A stretch of 34,021 nucleotides of DNA, taken from assembly GCA_016292255.1 (NCBI GenBank), contig JAEEZZ010000017.1, positions 1-34,021 on the forward strand. The letters are read 5' to 3'. The notes under the pieces were generated by a model. It was not told the origin of the DNA. It saw only the letters and a list, made by a program, of their open reading frames with translations, and ran no database searches. The position numbers and the translations under genes were made by a program. This document shows, in pieces, positions 30,897 through 34,021 of this stretch. Position 1 is the stretch's first letter; every line of letters begins with the position of its first letter. This DNA comes from Oscillospiraceae bacterium (GTDB lineage Bacteria; Bacillota; Clostridia; Oscillospirales; Oscillospiraceae).

Positions 30897-33872
30897 ATGA
30901 AAAGAAAAACGCGCGCAATTTCCATGCTCCTGGCAGTGGCCATGCTGCTCACGCTGCTTCCGCTGCTGCCCCTGTCTGTTTCGGCTGCTGATCACGATCA
31001 GCCCGGCGCCCTGCGGGTTGCCACCGAAAAGCTGACAGGCAACTTCTCCCCGTTCTACGCCAGCACGGCGGCGGATCAGAATGTCGCCGACCTGACCGGC
31101 CTGAACCTGCTGACCGTAGATCGCACCGGCGCTGTGATCGAAAACGCCATCGAGGGCGAGAAGGTCAACTACAACGGCACCAACTACAACTACACCGGCT
31201 GTGCGGACGTGGACGTCAATTACGATCCCGACGCCAAAACCACCACCTACACCGCCAAGCTCCGTAATGATCTGAAGTTCTGGGACGGAACCCCTGTGAC
31301 CGCCAAGGACATTCTGTTTACCTACTACACTTATCTGGATTCCGCTTACGCCGGCCCTTCTACGCTGGACTCCTTCGATATTATCGGCCTGCGGAATTGG
31401 CGCACCCAGGTCTCCGAAGCAGTGTATGGGAAGTACAGTGCGCTGGTGGATGCGATGCTGCAGGACGGCCGCCGCAGCGGTTATGTGGCCGGCAGCGCCT
31501 ACACCGAGGAGATGTACAATGACTTCTGGAGCTACGTGGACTACCAGTGGGTCTACACCGTGCAGTGCATCTACGACTACGTGCACAGCAACTACGGCGT
31601 TGACGATTACGCTCCTATGATCGGCAGGGCTACCTACGCGGAGATCCGGGCCAACGAGGGTCTGATGGTCGCTTACGCTATGCGTCTGTGGGGATTCTGC
31701 GTGAGGAAAGAGATCGACGGCAAGACGTATCTTGTCGACCGCGCCACCGGCACCTTCCGCTGGGATCTTGAAACCACTTTCCCCACCATGGACGATTTCG
31801 TTGCTGTCACCAGAGTTTCTTACAACGACGATCCTGTCGAGTTCTATGATTATGAAAATACCGGCCGCGAAGGCAACTCCATTGAGGGATATGCCCGCAC
31901 TGCCTTTATCAGCAATTATGGCCCCCATGACCCCGAAATGGCCGGCAAGGGTGTCAACTCCATCGAAGGCATCAAGATGCTTGACGATTACACCGTTTCC
32001 ATCACTGTGAACGGCTTCTCTGCTCCTGCTGTCTATGACATCCTCGGCATCACCGTTGCCCCCATGCACTACTACGGTGATCCTGCCAAGTGGGATCCCG
32101 ACAACGGTATGTATGGCTTTGAGCGTGGCAATCTGGATAAGCTTGCGACTTTGACCCAGGTTCCCCGCGGCGCCGGCCCCTATGTGTTTGAGTCCTATGA
32201 GGACGGAACCGTGACCTTCTCCGCCAACCCCAACTACTACAAGGGCGAGCCTGTCATCAAGACCGTCCAGTTCAAAGAGATTGCTTCCGTCGACATCGCC
32301 GCTGCCATCAGAACCGGCGAGGTCGACCTGGGCGAAATGTACGGTTCCCGTGCTCGCTGCATGGAAATTGCCGGTTACAACGCCAACGGCGAACTTACCG
32401 GCAATGTGATCACCACTGCCATGGTGGATACCATGGGCTTTGGTTACATCGGCATGAACGCTGACACCGTCAACGTCAACGGCGAGCCCGGCTCCAGTGC
32501 CTCCAAGGCGCTGCGTAAGGCTCTGGCTACCGTTCTGGCCGTGTACCGTGATGAGGCTTACGCCGCCTACTATGGCGAATCGGCTTCCGTCATCCAGTAC
32601 CCTCTCTCCGGCAGCTCCTGGGCTGTGCCGCAGCCCGCCGACCCCGACTACAGGATCGCTTTCTCCACCGATGCCCAGCGCAACGATATCTACACCGCTT
32701 CCATGAGCGCCGATGAGAAGTACGCTGCCGCCAAGGCTGCCGCTCTGACCTGGTTCGAGGCTGCCGGCTTCACCGTCGAGAACGGCAAGGTTACCGCTGC
32801 TCCCGAGGGCGCCAAGCTCAGCTACGAAGTCATCATCCCCGGCGACGGCTCCGGCGATCACCCCTCCTACACCGTTCTGACCATGGCGAAGGCCGCTTTC
32901 GAAGAGATCGGCATCACCCTGGAAATCAATGACCCCGCTGACTCCAACGTCCTGTGGAACAATCTTGACGCCGGCTGCCAGGAGCTGTGGTGCTCTGCTT
33001 GGGGCTCCTCCATTGACCCCGATATGTACCAGGTTTATCATGGCAGCAACATCGTGGGCAGGGGCGGCACCGACTCCAACTACTACCACATTGACGATGC
33101 AGAGTTGAACCAGCTGACTATGGAAGCCCATTTCTCCGACGACCAGGCTTTCCGTAAGTCCAACTACAGAGAGTGCCTGAACATCATCGCTGACTGGGCC
33201 GTCGTGATTCCCGCCTATCAGCGTCAGGACTGCGTCCTGTTCAGCACGGACCGCATCAATATCGCTACCCTGACCCCGGATATCACCACCTTCTGGAATT
33301 GGACGAATGACATTGAGCAGCTTGAGCTGGAGCCTGATCGGCCGTTCTTTGACGTCCCCTCCTACGAATACTACTATAATGCGGTCAACTGGGCTGTGGA
33401 GAGAGGTGTGACCAGCGGTACGGGACATGGTAAGTTCAGCCCTTGGATGACCTGCACCAGAGAGCAGATTATGACCTTCCTCTATGCTGCGAAGGGAAAA
33501 CCGGCGTACAGCGCCACGGAGAATCCCTTCACCGATGTGTCGCCTGACAACTATTTCTTCAACCCGGTCATGTGGGCAGTGGAGAACCATATTACAAAGG
33601 GTATTTCCGAGGATCAGTTCGGCGTTGGCGTGGGCTGCACCCGGGAACAAGCGATGACCTTCCTCTGGGCATCCATGAATAAGCCGGATCCCGAGGGAAC
33701 GGAGTGCGTCTTCCAGGACGTGAAGCCCGGCGACTACTACTACAAGGCCGTGCTTTGGGCGGCTGAAAAGGGCATCACCAAGGGCGTCAGCGACACCTGC
33801 TTCGGCGTCGGTATGACCTGCACCAGAGCGCAGATCGTCACCTTCCTCTATAAGCTGTTCAGACATAAGTGA
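30897..33872 (+). CDS. secreted ABC solute-binding protein (family 5) with three SLH repeats
   Basis: A 991-residue protein with a signal peptide (basic KRKTR start, long leucine/alanine core, likely cut after VSA at about 30). There is no lipobox cysteine. Residues from about 35 to 800 match the peptide/nickel type (SBP family 5) by the LTGNFSPFYAST opening, KFWDGTPVTAKDILFTY and the closing YRECLNIIADWAVVIPAYQRQD. Three S-layer homology repeats follow: about 817-868, 878-930 and 939-991 (each FxDV...W/A-AV...CTREQ or CTRAQ...FLY). SLH repeats hold proteins to pyruvylated wall polymers, so the protein is anchored by the wall instead of by lipid. No permease or ATPase gene is adjacent. A GGAA box precedes the ATG. 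Confidence 0.9.
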   Translation: MKRKTRAISMLLAVAMLLTLLPLLPLSVSAADHDQPGALRVATEKLTGNFSPFYASTAADQNVADLTGLNLLTVDRTGAVIENAIEGEKVNYNGTNYNYTGCADVDVNYDPDAKTTTYTAKLRNDLKFWDGTPVTAKDILFTYYTYLDSAYAGPSTLDSFDIIGLRNWRTQVSEAVYGKYSALVDAMLQDGRRSGYVAGSAYTEEMYNDFWSYVDYQWVYTVQCIYDYVHSNYGVDDYAPMIGRATYAEIRANEGLMVAYAMRLWGFCVRKEIDGKTYLVDRATGTFRWDLETTFPTMDDFVAVTRVSYNDDPVEFYDYENTGREGNSIEGYARTAFISNYGPHDPEMAGKGVNSIEGIKMLDDYTVSITVNGFSAPAVYDILGITVAPMHYYGDPAKWDPDNGMYGFERGNLDKLATLTQVPRGAGPYVFESYEDGTVTFSANPNYYKGEPVIKTVQFKEIASVDIAAAIRTGEVDLGEMYGSRARCMEIAGYNANGELTGNVITTAMVDTMGFGYIGMNADTVNVNGEPGSSASKALRKALATVLAVYRDEAYAAYYGESASVIQYPLSGSSWAVPQPADPDYRIAFSTDAQRNDIYTASMSADEKYAAAKAAALTWFEAAGFTVENGKVTAAPEGAKLSYEVIIPGDGSGDHPSYTVLTMAKAAFEEIGITLEINDPADSNVLWNNLDAGCQELWCSAWGSSIDPDMYQVYHGSNIVGRGGTDSNYYHIDDAELNQLTMEAHFSDDQAFRKSNYRECLNIIADWAVVIPAYQRQDCVLFSTDRINIATLTPDITTFWNWTNDIEQLELEPDRPFFDVPSYEYYYNAVNWAVERGVTSGTGHGKFSPWMTCTREQIMTFLYAAKGKPAYSATENPFTDVSPDNYFFNPVMWAVENHITKGISEDQFGVGVGCTREQAMTFLWASMNKPDPEGTECVFQDVKPGDYYYKAVLWAAEKGITKGVSDTCFGVGMTCTRAQIVTFLYKLFRHK

Positions 33873-33918
33873 CCAATATGAAAAAAGGGGCTGTGAAAAA
33901 AGTCCCAAGACAAACAAA

Positions 33919-33952
33919 TGGCTCCCAGGCTCAAAAAAGGGCTTGGGAGTCA
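33919..33952 (+). terminator. hairpin inside the IS end
   Basis: TGGCTCCCAGGCTC and GGGCTTGGGAGTCA pair with wobble positions around six A; imperfect pairing extends outward on both sides. It may stop read-through from the solute-binding protein gene into the transposase, a known way for insertion sequences to stay quiet. Confidence 0.6.
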
Positions 33953-33971
33953 TTCGTTTATGTGGTACAAT
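33943..33971 (+). promoter_or_regulatory. transposase promoter
   Basis: TTGGGA (33943-33948) and TACAAT (33966-33971) are 17 bases apart, just upstream of the transposase ATG at 33981. The -35 lies inside the right arm of the hairpin at 33919-33952. The transcript would be nearly leaderless. Confidence 0.45.
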
Positions 33972-33980
33972 TTAACTGTC

Positions 33981-34021
33981 ATGAAAAACCTTACCACTGA
34001 CAGATATTATAATCCAAAACA
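33981..34021 (+). CDS. transposase, 5' end only
   Basis: An ATG at 33981 opens a frame of 13 full codons (MKNLTTDRYYNPK) that continues past the window. The opening resembles IS1182-type transposases as I recall them; no catalytic residue is within view. The promoter and the IS-like terminus upstream support it. The protein may be intact or truncated beyond the edge. Confidence 0.5.
   Translation, partial: MKNLTTDRYYNPK

Larger units (their letters stand above)
33887..34021 (+). mobile_element. left end of an insertion sequence (IS1182-like), partial
   Basis: From 33887 the sequence GGGGCTGTGAAAAAAGTCC looks like an IS terminus. A long hairpin (33919-33952), a promoter and a transposase start follow, running off the window. 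The element begins 15 bases after the solute-binding protein stop, so it is inserted in the intergenic region without breaking that gene. The IS1182 assignment rests on recall of transposases starting with a similar TTDRYYNPK motif and is tentative. Confidence 0.6.

Noticed and set aside
29829-33953. A 1374-codon open frame on the minus strand spanning the ATP-grasp and solute-binding protein genes
   Set aside because: It is antisense to two clear genes and a signal peptide/SLH protein, has no domain pattern, and arises from the codon bias of GC-rich plus-strand genes.
1-34021. CRISPR arrays, tRNA and rRNA genes
   Set aside because: I looked for regularly spaced repeats, tRNA-like cloverleaf sequence and rRNA stretches and saw none; the Cas4-like nuclease is not beside any array.

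Overview
The window looks like a chromosomal segment from a GC-rich, spore-forming member of the Clostridia, probably the Oscillospirales. The evidence is the Firmicutes gene order yqfC-yqfD-phoH-ybeY-era-yqzL-recO-mutS2, a YlbJ-type sporulation protein, strong AGGAGG ribosome binding sites, sigma-A style promoters, a TnpV-type transposon gene, and a solute-binding protein fused to S-layer homology repeats. The genus assignment is inference; no rRNA or tRNA gene is present to anchor it.

Region 1 (about 1-16,020) is an accessory region. It holds mostly minus-strand genes with no recognisable function, plus a few that can be named: two collinear PPP-type phosphatases about 8.5 kb apart, two adjacent plus-strand nucleases of the PD-(D/E)XK type (one with a second, DUF2779 domain), a CbxX/CfqX-type AAA+ ATPase, a WYL transcription factor, and a TnpV transposon protein with its small partner. 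The minus-strand genes form short operons separated by hairpins and promoters. The base composition of the 2850-4421 nuclease and the 10958-11788 gene is clearly more AT-rich than that of their neighbours, which suggests separate acquisition. The content (nucleases, AAA+ ATPase, WYL regulator, phosphatases, uncharacterised proteins) resembles a defence or stress island, but no complete known defence system can be named.

Region 2 (about 16,020-24,360) is conserved core. A YlbJ-like membrane protein is divergent from yqfC-yqfD (forespore engulfment-stage proteins), followed by phoH, ybeY, era, a yqzL-like gene, recO and mutS2. Most junctions overlap or are a few bases apart, so this is probably one long operon joining sporulation, rRNA maturation and DNA repair. 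An inverted repeat and a sigma-E-like -10 box lie between ylbJ and yqfC.

Region 3 (about 24,360-33,872) starts with a near-consensus sigma-A promoter in front of an HPr-like protein. It continues with uvrC, rsmD, a coiled-coil protein, a phosphoglucomutase/phosphomannomutase, a small membrane protein, an ATP-grasp enzyme of the sugar-transfer type, and a large secreted solute-binding protein carrying three SLH repeats. Region 4 (33,887 to the end) is the left end of an insertion sequence: an IS-like terminus, a strong hairpin, a promoter and the first 13 codons of a transposase that runs off the window.

The observations most worth following are the palindrome that buries the ribosome binding site of the 10386-10838 gene, the paired phosphatases around the island, the nuclease pair, the WYL regulator beside a protein with a related helix-turn-helix at its C-terminus, and the unexplained stretch at 5109-5590.
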